Below, in pieces: positions 1 to 12,187 of a DNA stretch of 64,000 nucleotides. The DNA is from Posidonia oceanica. Its lineage: Eukaryota > Streptophyta > Magnoliopsida > Alismatales > Posidoniaceae. The stretch spans positions 12,465,001-12,529,000 of the forward strand of contig JAZBRS010000013.1 in the NCBI GenBank assembly GCA_037176725.1. Direction: 5' to 3'. The translations under genes and the position numbers were made by a program. Each line of letters begins with the position of its first letter. Position 1 is the stretch's first letter. The notes below the pieces were generated by a model. That model was given only the letters and a program-made list of their open reading frames with translations, ran no database searches and had not been told where the DNA came from.

Positions 1-239
1 CCTGATTATCATCTCCCTTTTCATCCCCTTCTTGCCCTTTCCCTGGCCTGGCTATGGGCCCCCTTTGTGCTTCTATCCCTTCTCTATCTTATTCCTATTT
101 TTATTTTATTTTTAGCATTTTCTCTGAATTTTAAAAAATCATTTCCCTCCAACTCATCTCTTTCCCTTTTATTTCTCCCTTTTTCCATTTTCTTCCTCCT
201 TCTCTTTTCCTTTTCTTTCTTTTGCAAAGACCCATAAAA

Positions 240-1000
240 ACCCCTAAAAATCCATAAAATTCCAAAACATAAAAGAGACAAACCAGAACTCTAAGGAAAA
301 CAATTAAAAAACATTAAGCAATCAATTAAAAAACTTAAACTTAACTAAATCAAGCTAAAAAGAAAATCAAGCATGCAAACTAAAAAAATGCGAAACAAAC
401 CAAAATAAAATACTGAAAAATCTAGAAAAAACTAAAACAAAACCAAGACCCACCAAAAGTAAAAACCCTACCAAAAGAATTAAAAATAAACCCTAAAAAA
501 GAAGTGAAACAATTAAGAACACTAAGATAAGTGATTAATGAAAGAAAAAGCTTAACTTAACAAACCTAAGGAAAACAATTTGAGAACTCAATTAAAAAGA
601 ATGAAGAACACATCAAAAGGACTTGAAGACTCTTAATCAAACAAGAGAAACCTAATTAAAAAACATCAAGAAAAATCAGCAAATAAAAATTAAAAAAACC
701 TAATCCAAAAGACTTAAGAAAGAAAAACCCTAAGAAGACTAAAACTTAAAAACCTAAAAACAATCCTAATTAATATGAAAATAAATCCTAAAAAATCCTA
801 ATCAATATCCTAAAATGCTCAACAAGAAAAACACAATTTTTAAAACAATTTAAAAGGATTTAACAAACACTTAATCAAGTGAAAACTAATTAAAAGCAAA
901 ACCAAAACCCTAAAACCCTAATCAAGCCCAAAACACACTAATTAACCTAAAAACAGTCACTAAAAATCTAATTAAAATCCTAACTCACAACACAACTTTT
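240..1000 (+). repeat. A-rich low-complexity block of the LTR
   Basis: About 760 bp on this strand is dominated by A with scattered CCTAA and AACCCTAAAA pieces and has no sustained open frame. Equivalent blocks lie in LTR2 (about 16320-17100), LTR3 (about 38270-39050) and, as T-rich sequence, in LTR4 (about 54000-54780). One piece reading AAACCCTAAAACCCTAATCA is kept in all copies. Nothing coding is seen. Confidence 0.7.
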
Positions 1001-4000
1001 CTAGTATTTTTACTTATTTTTAGTTTATTTTTTTTCTTCTTCTAATTTTATTTCCTTTCTCTTCCTTTCTTCTTCTTCTTTACTTTCTTTCCCACTTCTC
1101 ATTCCTCTCTTCCTCCCCTTCATTTTCTTTCCTTTTACTGTGCTCAAGGCCCAGCCCATGTCCAACTTCTTCTTCTTCCCTCCATCCCTTCTTCTTCTTC
1201 CACTCTCCTCCTCTCTCACAACCTGCAAACGACAACACCTCTCCCCATTGGTTTTCTTTTTTTCAAACCTCCCTGACACCACCTTGACCTTCCGGCCATC
1301 ACCCATCACCCACGACCCAGACCACTTCCTCCATGCCCTGCCAATGGTAGCAGAAGACCAAGACTTCCCCTCACCTTGACCGACAGAAAATGCAGAGAGA
1401 GGGGGAGAACAAAACCCAGATTCCCACCCAAAAAAAGAAGAGTTCTTTCGACACCAAGCAACCCAGAGTGCTCCTGCTTCCTTGTGCATCTTCCACATCC
1501 AGAAACCACCCAGAAAACGACCTGAAACCCCCCCCAAACAACGATCTTCTCTTCACCTCACAGAGCAACCTTCCCCCTGGCCTCTCCAGCACCACAGTCA
1601 TCAGAAGCCTCCCAGATCTCACCACCCAACTCACCAGACCACCACCTTCACGACCCAACCCTCGCTTCAGTCCCAAACCTCCCACAGCCTCCACGAACCA
1701 CCACAAACACCTTGCACGGAAACTGCCCAGAAACCTTCCAACATCCACACCACCTTCTTCAGACCTTGCCAACCCATTTAAACTCCTCCATCGCGTTCCT
1801 GGAGCCTCCAGCAACCCAGAGTGACCTCCACCTTGGCCCGAAGGGCCACACACCGCCCCGGCGACCTCAACCCCAACTTCGGCACCCAAAAACATTGGAT
1901 CTCCCTCCGACGAGCGAAACGCACTTTTGGACGCATCGGGAGCTTCCCCAGCACGCGTGGAGCACACCGGTACCCCGCAGCAGCTCCCAGACCCCTTCGA
2001 ACGCCGCCACTGTCCTCCTCCGGCCGGCCACAACCCACCGACGTCGGGGGCACGATCCGGCTAGCGTAACAGGTGACTACCTATACCAATGTGTTCCTTG
2101 TGTGAATGTGGTCATTTCGACTATTTTTTCGGATTTTTTCGTGCATTGTGCCGCCCTCTGGGCCTTGCCGGAGTTGCCAACTCCGTCGACCAATCCCACC
2201 GCCTCCGCCGCGCGACGCCGCCGCCAGACCCGCGTGCCGCCTCCGCCAGCCTCCGGGCTACCGTACCACGCCTCCAGCTCTGTCCCAGGCCGCCGCCCGC
2301 CACTGCTCCACCATGCCCCGCCGCTGCTCCGCGCAGCCTCTGCCGGCAGCACAATGCTGCGCGCGGGAGGAAGGAGAAGGCACTGTAGCAATATTTGATG
2401 TTTTTAAAACTTAAATATAGTTTAGATGCATGCATTGAAATAAATTCTGTTATGTTTTTGTTATTACACTTTGGTCCTGTTTGATTTAAGATCTATTTAA
2501 TTTTGATTTAAAATCATGTGGAATTACGGTTAAAATCTACAATTTTGCTTATTTACACTTTCATCCAGCTGCAGTTCATGTTCTTTGGTTGCCTTTTAAT
2601 TAAAGTCCTGCATGTTTCTTTTATTGCGTGATGGTCCTCTGTTGTTGTGATCCTAGTTGTACTACTTTGAATCTAGTCCAGTAAGTTGCCATATTTGCAT
2701 ATCAGTACGTTCTTAGTTCAACATGGCTTGCTACGCTTTATTGTTTGCCCCAGCATGTTTTTTATTTTTGCGTTTAGGTCCTTTAGATGTTGAATGCCAT
2801 TTAAAAGCTTGCTGTTATCTTATTAAATTGCTGTTAAGTCCTGATCTTTGCATTATTTGCATGTTGGTCCTTTGATCTGTTATATCATGCATCCTGTTTG
2901 CATCCCCTGTTTACTGCATTGCATGCTTAGCTCTGGCTTCCTGATTTTGCATATAGGTCCTCTGCATCATGCATAGCATGCATTTAGCTTGCATTTTTCT
3001 TACGAAATTGCATTTCAACCCCTACATGTTTTAAAATTGCATATAGATCCTCCGTGCGGTTGCAAAGCGTATTCCAGTGCATGATTACTTTATTAGGTTG
3101 CATTTTGAACCCTGCATCCTGCAAAATTGCATCCAGACCCCTAAGCTTTCAAAAATCTTGCATAAAAAGCCTTGAACTTTTCAAAATCTTTGCATTTAAG
3201 TCCCTAATTTTCTGAAGAATCATCTTTAGGTCTTTTCTTGCATTTTGCATGCATTGCACTCATGCATTCTTGCATTTTTGCACTCCTTGCACGCACTTAA
3301 ACACTCTTAGCTCCCATTCGTAGGGGAGGACCTATTTTGCACACCCCTAGGACCTCCTGAACACTTAGATCTGTTCTTCTCTTTTGTTCTGGCCTTTCCG
3401 CCCTGAAGCTGCGATATCTTTCAATCCGGCCGTTGGATCTTCCTAAACAAGCTGCCCAGGCGACCGCAGCGAAGCGCTCTTCAGCACGGACCAAGCAGAC
3501 TTCAGATCAGACCCCAGGATTTCCAGGTATGCCCTCCTGAACCTTTGCACTGCATTCATTCGCATGCCATTTGCATAGTTTGCCTCGTTTTCGCTTTCGG
3601 TCTCTTTGAGCATGTAGAATAGGACCTCCCCTTCTTGTCTATCAATTCCAATCCCCGTTTCGCGTATTCTTGAGTGTTTTGTGTTGTGTTTTCCCTGGTT
3701 TTGCCACTTAATGTGACTTTCTTCCCTCTTTTCCACGATCCGATCGCATCGCGAGCTTTGGGCAGCGTGCGAGACACACCGTGGAGCGGTTTAGTGGGAA
3801 ACGGTCACAAAGAGGCGGTAATCCCTCCGTTTGCTCACTCTCCCCTTTGCAGGTCTTTACACCTGCTCTGTGCGGCCCCGAACAGCGTCTGTTCTCACAC
3901 ACGCGCTGTCTTACCTCTCTTTGGCTTCTTCTGATCTTTTTCTTTGCATTAGCATTCGCATAGCTTTTCCGGGGTTTTGTTTCGCTGTTTTGGCACCGTT

Positions 4001-4080
4001 TTGCGTGCCTGCTTTGCTTTTGCACCGTTTTGCGCGCCCGTCTTGTTTTGGCACCATTTCGCGTGCTCGTAATCGTCTTT

Positions 4081-4880
4081 TTGCATCGTTTTGCGTGCCA
4101 ATCTGTTTTGTTGTCTCGTTTTGCGTGCCGCCTTGCTTTTTCGCTCATTTTGCCTGTCGATTTCGTTTCTTTTGCACCGTTTTGCGTGCCATTCTGCTTT
4201 CTTGCCTCGTTTCGCGCCCGTCTTGTTTTTCGCTTGCTTTGTGTGCCGGTTTCGTTCTTTTTGCATCGTTTTGCGTGCCATTCTGTTTTGTTGTCTCGTT
4301 TTGCGTGCCGCCTTGCTTTTTCGCTCATTTTGCCTGCCGATTTCGTTTCTTTTGCACCGTTTTGCGTGCCATTCTGCTTTCTTGCCTCGTTTCGCGCCCG
4401 TCTTGTTTTTCGCTTGCTTTGCGTGCCGGTTTCGTTCTTTTTGCATCGTTTTGCGTGCCATTCTGTTTTGTTGTCTCGTTCTGCGTGCCGCCTTGCTTTT
4501 TCGCTCATTTTGCCTGCCGATTTCGTTTCTTTTGCACCGTTTTGCGTGCCATTCTGCTTTCTTGCCTCGTTCGCGCCCGTCTTGTTTTTCGCTTGCTTTG
4601 CGTGCCGGTTTCTTTCTTTTTGCATCGTTTTGCGTGCCATTCTGTTTTGTTGTCTCGTTTTGCGTGCCGCCTTGCTTTTTCGCTCATTTTGCCCGCCGAT
4701 TTCGTTCTTTTTGCACCGTTTTGCGTGCCATTCTGCTTTCTTGCCTCGTTTCGCGCCCGTCTTGTTTTTCGCTTGTTTTGCGTGCCGATTTCGTTCTTTT
4801 TGCATCGTATTGCGTGCCATTCTGTTTTATTGTCTCGTTTTGCGTGCCGCCTTACTTTTTTTCGCTTGTTTTGCGCACCG
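4081..4880 (+). repeat. 180-bp tandem repeat array in LTR1, about 4.4 units
   Basis: The phrase TTGCATCGTTTTGCGTGCCA recurs at 4081, 4261 and 4441, with close variants near 4620 and 4800, giving a period of 180 bp. Each unit is built from about five 36-bp subunits of the TTTTGCGTGCC type. LTR2 and LTR3 hold only a short run of the same subunits (about 20390-20600 and 42340-42560), so the 180-bp level arose in the LTR1 lineage. Long open frames in both directions here are a by-product of the repeat. Confidence 0.9.
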
Positions 4881-5595
4881 GTTTCGCTCTTTCGCATCGT
4901 TTTGCGTGCGTTGTTCGCTTCCCGCCTCGTTTTGCGTGTTTCGCGCCGTTTTCTCTTGCATGTCGATCCCATTGCATGGTTTTTACGCTGTTTTGTTTTC
5001 TCACTTGCATTTGCATATAGGGCTGTGATGCTTACTGCCTGGAGTTCTCACGAGCTAGGTTTCGCCTGGTTCGGAACACGGACAGCGTAGCTGAGCACTT
5101 AGAGAGCACGTTTACTTCCCTGCCTTGCTTTTTTCCCACTTAGAGCACTCCTTGAGCATTCATTTAGGCATTCATAGGCACATAGGTATTCAATCCTGCA
5201 TTTCCCTGCATATGCGAGCGTAAGCCTAGAAAGACCGATTCTCGGGCGTGTCGGGGGTGCCTAACACCTTCCCCGCGCGTAACAGGAGTCCTTGCCCTGT
5301 CTTCTGGCCCGTCATGACCATATTGCCCCTATCCTAGGCTAGAGTCATCTCATTTGCATTCATTTGCATTTGTTCTCCTTTGCACTGCTTTGCTTTGCAT
5401 TTCATTCTTGGTTTTGCGTGTTAATCCACGCATTTCCCCCGGTTTTCCTTGTCTCCCGTTAATAGACATGGTGGCGACTCTGATTTGTCTTATCTTTCCC
5501 TTTTCTCCTCGATTTTAAGTGTTTTCGAGTTGAGCCTCTTCCTCGGATCCAATCGCCGCTAATTAGCGAGCCTGATTCCGATCGGGATCGCTACA

Positions 5596-8500
5596 GCAGC
5601 GTCGGACTCTCCTAGACCAGATGAGCTCATTACTCTCCGATCAGAAGGCGGGTCTAGGTGGTTTGTGCAACACATGCCTCATTTGAGCAGCATAGCAAGC
5701 GGCAATGCCCAAATCAGCCGCCAGTCCGGCATACCCTCCCCAAGCACACTGGAAGACCCGGAGGAGGAAGCATCAGCAGTGCAAGCAGCAGCAATAATAG
5801 AGCAGAAAGCAGAATCAGTAACAGAACAGTCAGCAGCATCAACAGCAGAACAATCAGCAAGGCCCTCAGCAGAATCAGCAAGGCCCTTAGTGGAATCAGC
5901 AGAGCACTCAGCAGAATTAGTCAGGCCAGAGCAAACAGCAGAAGGAGTTGCTGGGACGGAGGTCGCGCACCGAGGCTACAAGAACACTAGAGTAAGCGTG
6001 ACCATCCTGAAGCGTCACCAGGGCCAAGCAGCGGAACACATGCGCTCTTTCGACATCACAAGCCCTTCTTTTGGGAAAGACATCCTCTCGGAACTTATTG
6101 CTTATGGAGAGGAGGATGATACGGGCATGGATGAGACTGATGAATCATTGCCCGAGTTCCGGCCCTATGACAATGACCCAGAAGGCCCCAACCTTCTTGT
6201 TGAAGAAGAAACAGAGGTTGTCAATATCGGCACAGCTGAGGAAGTCAAAGAAGTTCGTATCAGTGCCCAGCTGTCCTCCCAGGCTTGAGCAGAGTTCATC
6301 GCATTCCTGAAAGAATACGTGGATGTCTTCGCCTGGAGTTACGAGGATATGGTCGGCCTTGACATAGAAGTAGTGGTGCACAATCTGCCCTTAAACCCGG
6401 ATGCCAAGCCAGTGAAGCAGAAACTAAGAAGATGGCGACTACAGTGGCTGCTCATGATCAAAGAAGAGATAATGAAGCAGCTCAGGGTCAACTTTCTGAA
6501 GGTCGTTCTTTATCCTGAATGGCTGGCAAACATTGTACCTGTGCCCAAGAAAGATGGCCGAATCCGGATCTGCATCGACTACAGGGACCTGAACAAGGCA
6601 AGTCCCAACGACGACTTTCCATTGCCTCACATTGACGTCTTAGTCGACAATACAGCGGGCCACAAGATGCTCTCCTTCATGGACAGCTTTTCTGGATACA
6701 ATCAAATCAAAATGGCAGAAGAAGACATGGAAAAGACTTCATTCATCACCCCTTGGGGAGTCTACTGCTACCAAGTCATGCCGTTCGGCCTGAAAAATGC
6801 TGGTGCGACCTATCAGAGGGCCATGACTGCGCTGTTCCACGACCTCATGCACCAAGAAGTAGAGGTCTACGTAGACGACATGATTGCTAAAAGCAAAGAG
6901 CCTGAAGATCATCTTACCTGTCTCAAAAAGCTCTTTGACCGTCTACGGAAGTACAAGCTGCGCCTGAATCCCAAGAAGTGCGTATTCGGGGTGTCTTCTG
7001 GCAAATTGCTCGGCTACATTGTTAGCCAAAGGGGGATTGAGGTGGACCCGTTGAAAGCACAAGCCATCGTGGACATGCCACCCCCCAGGACTGAAAAAGA
7101 AGTCAGAAGTCTGCTTGGGCGTTTACAATATATCAGCCGCTTCATTGCACAGCTTACGCCCATCTGCGAGCCCATATTCAAGCTCTTGAAGAAGAATGCG
7201 CAGATTCACTAGAGCGAGGAATGTCAGGCTGCATTTGCCAAGATCAAGCAGCTGCTGATCAAGCCTCCTGTCCTGGTCCCGCCTACACCAGGGAGACCTT
7301 TGCTTCTCTACCTTTCTACCACACAGCATTCCATGGGCGCCGTCTTAGGCCAACATGACGAATCTGGTAGAAGGGAGCGCGCCATCTATTACCTGAGCAA
7401 GAAGTTTAATGAATGCGAGGCCAGGTACAGTACACTAGAGAAGACCTGTTTGTCCCTTGTCTGGGCTGCACAGAAGCTAAGGCACTACATGATGGCATAC
7501 CCAGTACAGCTCTTTTGCCGGCATGATCCTATCAAGTTCCTTTTCCAAAAGCCGGCCATGGTGGGCAGATGTGCTAAGTGGTAGGTGTTATTGTCTCAGT
7601 ACGACATCACCTTTGTCACACAGAAATCCATGAAGGGTCAGGCCATGGCAGACCATCTTGCTGACCTTCCTCTGCCTGAATACCAACCCCTCCAGACACA
7701 GTTCCCTGATGAAGACATTCTCTTTGCAATGGAGGACTCTGAGCAGAAAGATCCTGAGAAACAAGAGGAATGGCAGCTCTACTTTGATGGTGCAGTCAAC
7801 AAAAAGGGCCGAGGCGTAGGCGCAGTGCGGACCACGCCCCAGGGACAGATGATTCCCTTCGCGAGGAAGCTGACTTTCGCATGCACAAACAATGAAGCGG
7901 AGTATGAAGCATGCATCCTAGGGTTGAAAGTCGCCCTCGAACATGAGGCGCAGAAGCTGCATGTGCACGGTGATGCCATGCTGGTAATTTCTCAAGTGAA
8001 CGGCGACTGGAGGACAAAAGATCCCAAGCTTGTGCCGTATCACGAACACCTGCTGAGGCTGATGGAAGAATTTGAGAGCATCCGCTTCACATACATGAAC
8101 AGAGCCAAGAACGCGTACGCAGATGCATTGGCAACCCTGGCATCCTGGCTCACCATATCTGAAGACGCCGCAGTGGATGTATCCGTTACTCGCATTGAGC
8201 AGCCTGCATATTGCCTGAACATAGAAGAGGCAGATCCGGCAGAGGAGCAGCCCTGGTATCGAGATATAAAATCTTTCCTAGAGTCTGGCAGCTTTCCTCC
8301 CGATACCGCAGCAGCAGACAAGAGAACTCTGGTGCGTCTGGCGTCAAAATATGTGTTGGGGGCTGGGCAGCTGTACAGAAGGTCATATAATCAGATGCTA
8401 CTACGCTGCCTGAACAAATCGGAGGCTGACACGCTGATGCTCCAAGTGCATGCGGGGACCTGTGGCCCGCACATGAACGGCGTCCTCCTGGCCAAGAAGA

Positions 8501-9495
8501 TCATGCTTCAAGGATATTTCTGGCAGACCATGGAAGCCGACTGCTGCCGGTTCGTGCGTAGATGCCACAACTGTCAGATTCATGGTAACTTCATCAAGGC
8601 CCCTCCACATCAGCTGCACAACATGTCCTCGCCGTGGCCTTTCTCCACCTGGGGGATCGATGTCATTGGCACCATCCACCCTGCTGCTTCAAATGGTCAT
8701 CGTTACATTCTGGTAGCGATCGATTACTTTACCAAGTGGGTGGAAGCAGCCTCTTACAGGACAGTCACCGCTGTGGCAACAGAAAAATTTATCAGAAACA
8801 ATATCATCGCCCGATATGGGGTCCCGCACTCAGTCATCTCTGATAATGGCACAAACTTCATTGCCAAAAGGATCGAGGAATTCCTGCAAAATCTCAAGAT
8901 CAAGCATCATCGATCCTCGCCCTATCGGCCACAGATGAATGGAGCCGTGGAGTCTGCAAACAAGAACATTGTCAAGATTCTGAAGAAAATGGCAGAAACC
9001 CACAAGGATTGGCACGACAAGCTCCCGTACGCACTCTAGGTGTACAGGACATCAATCCGGACCTCTACAGGAGCCACCCCGTACTCTCTGGTGTACGGAA
9101 TGGAAGCGGTGTTGCCTGTTGAAGTAGAGATCCCCTCTCTGCGGATCCTACGAGAAGCTGGGTTGGAAGAGGCAGAATGGGTCGAAGACCGCTACATCCA
9201 ACTGAACTTAATTGATGAGCGCAGACTGCAAGCTATGCACAACGCTCACTGCTATCAGAAGCGGATGGCCAGAGCATTCTTGAAAAAGGTCCAGCCCAGA
9301 AACTTTCGGCCAGGGGACCTTGTCTTGCGCGCCATTCATTTGCCTGACGGTCGAGGGAAATTCCGACCCAACTGGCGTGGCCCCTTCGTGGTCAAGCAGA
9401 TCTTTTCGGGAGGCGCTGCAACTCTTGAGGATATGGACCGGGTCGAGCAGTCTGAGCCCGTCAACCTCTGCTATCTAAAGAAGTACTATCAGTAG
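5596..9495 (+). pseudogene. pol: pol remnant of E1 (linker, RT, RNase H, archaeal-type RNase H, integrase)
   Basis: The frame runs without frameshifts from 5596 to the terminal stop at 9493-9495 but is cut by four nonsense codons: TGA 6286-6288, TAG 7210-7212, TAG 7582-7584 and TAG 9037-9039. E2 has CGA, TGG, CAG and TGG at these places, so all four are C-to-T or G-to-A changes. Recognisable parts are the PVPKKDGRIRICIDYRDLNK block and YVDD box of reverse transcriptase, a first RNase H lacking the usual DAS motif, a second RNase H starting LYFDGAVNKKGRG, and a DDE integrase. The protein would have replicated the element RNA into DNA and integrated it. The start is lost with the upstream gag-pro. 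It cannot make a working polyprotein. Confidence 0.93.
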
Positions 9496-10985
9496 CCGAA
9501 AGTGGCCCTGTTGCAGATGCCCTTCTCCCACTTGCACTCGCATTCTTGCCTCCTGCCACATCTTTTCAAATCATCATCGTCATCCTTTCAACTCTTGCAT
9601 TCTCTCTCTCCGAAATCATCATCGTCATCCTCTCAAGCATTGTATCTAGGCCCGGTGATGAAAATCGGAAGTGCTTGCCTGCTCTGGAAAGAGTCACCCT
9701 ACCTCACCTAGCACTACTCAGATGTCTTAGCTAGTGAGGGAGCCACCACCAACGAGGACAGGCGAACCGCCTAATCTCGCAAGGACATACACCTCTGAGG
9801 GAGAAAAAATGTTAGGATGTGAGTCTGGAAAAAGCGAGAGTAAACACCTAGGTTTGGGCACATCCAAGGAACAGAAGACGAAGACAGAAGCCGGCCCTAG
9901 AGATAGGGGTGTGCAGTCTAACCCTGCTCCTTCTACCCATCACACAGCAGACCCAAAACCTAAATCCATTACATTTCAAACACCCTCCTTTTGCCACCAA
10001 AATGGGGATAGCAAAAGCCTGAAAAAAAAAGAGAGAAAAGCAAAACAACAAGCAAAAAAAAAAAAAGAGAAAAGAGATAGAACAAAAACCAAAAAAAAAG
10101 GGAAAAAAAGCAAGCAAAGCAAAAAACAAGAAAAAAGGCAAAATGTAGCCCGAAAAACACAGGCACCATTATCCCCCATGCCTCACTAGAGATCCCCAGC
10201 ATGTCAAGCCTAAGAGGGTCTACCACATCCTCCTAAGAGCAAACACTCACCCTTCTCCTGGCTAGGGACAGAGAAAGACTGCATACCTATGAGGGAGAAA
10301 TCAATCAAAAAAAAGAGAGCTGAAAGAATAGGTGTAGGTCCTGAGAGTGTGGCCACCACCTGTATAATGCCAACAACCCGTTCCGGAGAGCCACCAGCAA
10401 GCCAAGAGTCTAGGTAGGGCTCAGTGAGTTAGGGACCACTCCCTTCCTTTGCAGCAGGCACCAAAGCACTCCGTATGCTGAGGGCATCCAAGCATACTCA
10501 TTCTATCCAAGCATACTCATTCTATCCAGGCATACTCACCTATCCAAGCATACTCATTTATCCAAGCATGCTCACCCATCCAAGCATAATACTCATCTTC
10601 ATAAGCATATCACCTGCATCATGCATACATGCATCTTCTTCTATCATCCCTTTTCCTATCAATTTCTCCCGCTCTGCAACGCGCTTCGGCCCTGAGACAG
10701 TACTCCTCCCCAGCAGAGCGCATCGACGACACTCGAACTGCGCTGGTCTAGATCTCCTGCCGGCCCTCGCCCCCGTGTCAGCAAAACCGCTGCATATCTC
10801 CTTTGCTTATCTGTGCTTAACTGCCATGTTCTGTTATCAACTGCTGAATACATATGGAACTACTTTATCAGCCTCAGTTTCTGTTTATTGTCAAAGAATA
10901 TACGCCTGCGAGATCTGACTGTTTATTGATAGCAGGTACTTTCAAGCTTCTGCAGCTATCTGCCTGTCCCTCTGCAATCAGCGTA
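9496..10985 (+). other. Spacer between integrase and DUF7745-like ORF, E1
   Basis: No convincing gene. It contains TCATCATCGTCATCCTTTCA-type short repeats (about 9560-9640), an A/G-rich tract (about 10018-10140) that could act as an internal polypurine tract, and six copies of a 19-bp CATCCAAGCATACTCATT-like repeat (about 10487-10598). Just before the DUF7745 frame lies TTTATTGATAGCAG followed by GT (ending about 10936), which could serve as a 3' splice site for a subgenomic mRNA. E2 differs here by an insertion of about 21 bp near 32248. The splice-site idea is inference. Confidence 0.6.
10487..10598 (+). repeat. 19-bp tandem repeat, about 6 units
   Basis: Units resemble TATCCAAGCATACTCATTC. 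The same array is at about 32404-32515 in E2 and, inverted and degenerate, at about 60610-60690 in Z. It lies upstream of the DUF7745-like ORF in each copy. Confidence 0.8.
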
Positions 10986-12187
10986 ATGGGCTTTCCTACT
11001 CTGCTAACTCCTGCACACTGCTCGGAAGCCCTGCGAGAATGGATCAGCAGGCTCACTCTACAAGACTGTGAACAGCTGCGCCTGTGGGGCATACCAACCA
11101 AGCTGCTGAAGGCCGCTGATGTGGAGGTCAGCCGCCACCTTCTGTGTGCCGCCGCAAGATTCTGGAAGCCGGCGCATCATGTCTTCCGTTTCAACAAGAC
11201 TGAGCTGACACCTACACTGGAAGAGGTGCGTCGGATCTGCGGCTTTTCCAAGATCCTGGGGCCGCCTGCTTTCATGAGGCGAGATGGATATCTCAAGGTC
11301 CTGAGCCAGCTAACTGGGCTCCCACTCGAACCTGTCAACAGAAACTAATCTGCACCAGCGGGCCTGAACCTATGCTTCGCCTCGCGCACTTTGATGATAT
11401 CATGAACAAGCGCGCAGAACTCGGAGATGAACTGTGGCTCCGAGGATTTGTTATCCGCTTCCTGGGCGAGCTGATCTTTACTCATGGCCGACAAACGGTG
11501 GCCATTGAGGTTGCAGAAATTGCATTAACTGTGGTGACCCAGCACATAGACCTGGCACCAGTTGTCCTGGCAGAGACCTATCACGGGCTGGACCGCATCT
11601 CTCATCGCTGCCGCCACTTCCACGGTTGCGGAGCACTCATACAAGTCTGGCTGACCGCGCACTTAGAGACGAACCTCTTGCGCCCTCAAGTGCATGCCCT
11701 TGAAGCCTACTGCAGCAGCGCCCGTGCCAAGACAGACAAGAGCGTCAAAGAAGAATACGAGAGGCTGTCAGCACTGACTGACAACGCTATAACCTGGCGT
11801 ATTGTCCCTTCTGTAGCTGAGCCATTTACTGTCTTCTTCAGCGCGCGTGACGCGCGGCTGATCATTCTACCGGGTTTCACAGCAGGCGTAGAGTACCATC
11901 CAATCAGGGTCATGCGCCAGTTCGGCTTCCGGCAGGGCGCCTTCATCGACAGTACAGCGCCCCAGCTTCTACAGATGTACCCTCTCAGCACAACTGCCCC
12001 AACCAAGAAGCTTGCTAGTCTGATGCAGCATGGGGTCCAATCTACAGACATTGCAGCTGTGAGAGGTGTAGGATGCACCCCTGAGTATGAAGCTGAAGTC
12101 CGACAGCTCTGGCCTATCACTGAAATTCCGCCAGGCGGCCCTATGTTCCCCGACTCCCGGCAGTCGAAGAAGGCCCGAGTTGACTAG
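10986..12187 (+). pseudogene. DUF7745 / plant-mobile-domain-like ORF of E1, frameshifted
   Basis: ATG at 10986 begins a frame matching the intact 400-residue ORF of Z (59015-60217). At about 11321-11323 a C has been lost from a run of four, so the upstream frame ends at 11348 while the rest continues in another frame to 12187. The stretch with HVFRFNKTELTPTLEEVRRI and the later segment with APVVLAETYHGLDRI resemble the DUF7745 domain of plants, which is related to the plant mobile domain. Its biochemical role is not known to me. It is in the same orientation as pol and about 1.5 kb downstream. It may be called an additional ORF of the retrotransposon; it is not env-like, as no signal peptide or membrane segment is visible. 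Confidence 0.8.

Larger units (their letters stand above)
1..5595 (+). mobile_element. LTR1: 5'-truncated LTR of diverged Tat/Ogre-like element Y
   Basis: The first bases align with a point about 465 bp inside LTR2, so the LTR start lies upstream of the window. It ends in the same CTACA terminus as the other LTRs, at 5595. It keeps the family layout: pyrimidine-rich block, A-rich block (about 240-1000), GC-rich block, a stretch rich in TTGCAT-type motifs, TTTTGCGTGCC repeats, and a conserved 3' segment. It is clearly more diverged from LTR2/LTR3 than the adjoining interior E1 is from E2. It also carries a 180-bp tandem expansion absent from them. No PBS follows it; the next base is already deep inside the pro-RT linker. 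I infer that it is the 3' LTR of another element inserted in E1. An alternative is E1's own 5' LTR with a deletion of about 6.2 kb. Confidence 0.85.

Noticed and set aside
1140..2435. Proline/serine-rich ORFs in LTR1
   Set aside because: They are overlapping in several frames in a C-rich stretch, as expected from composition, with no domain.
3708..5090. Long overlapping open frames of 300-420 residues on both strands in LTR1 (and similar ones at 42142-42713 and 49888-50367)
   Set aside because: They follow the TTTTGCGTGCC and 180-bp tandem repeats, are open in several frames at once, and are not kept in length between LTRs. They look like repeat artefacts.
5596..5700. E1 as an intact element whose own 5' LTR is LTR1
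   Set aside because: There is no PBS, leader, gag or protease after LTR1, and LTR1 is far more diverged from LTR2 than E1 is from E2. LTR1 more likely belongs to another element.
9734..10189. Lysine-rich ORF after integrase (also 31629-32042)
   Set aside because: The lysines come from an A-rich run whose length differs between copies and changes the frame. There is no recognisable domain.
10986..12187. Env-like gene as the identity of the ORF 3' of integrase
   Set aside because: No signal peptide, transmembrane segment or coiled coil is visible, and the sequence fits DUF7745 instead.
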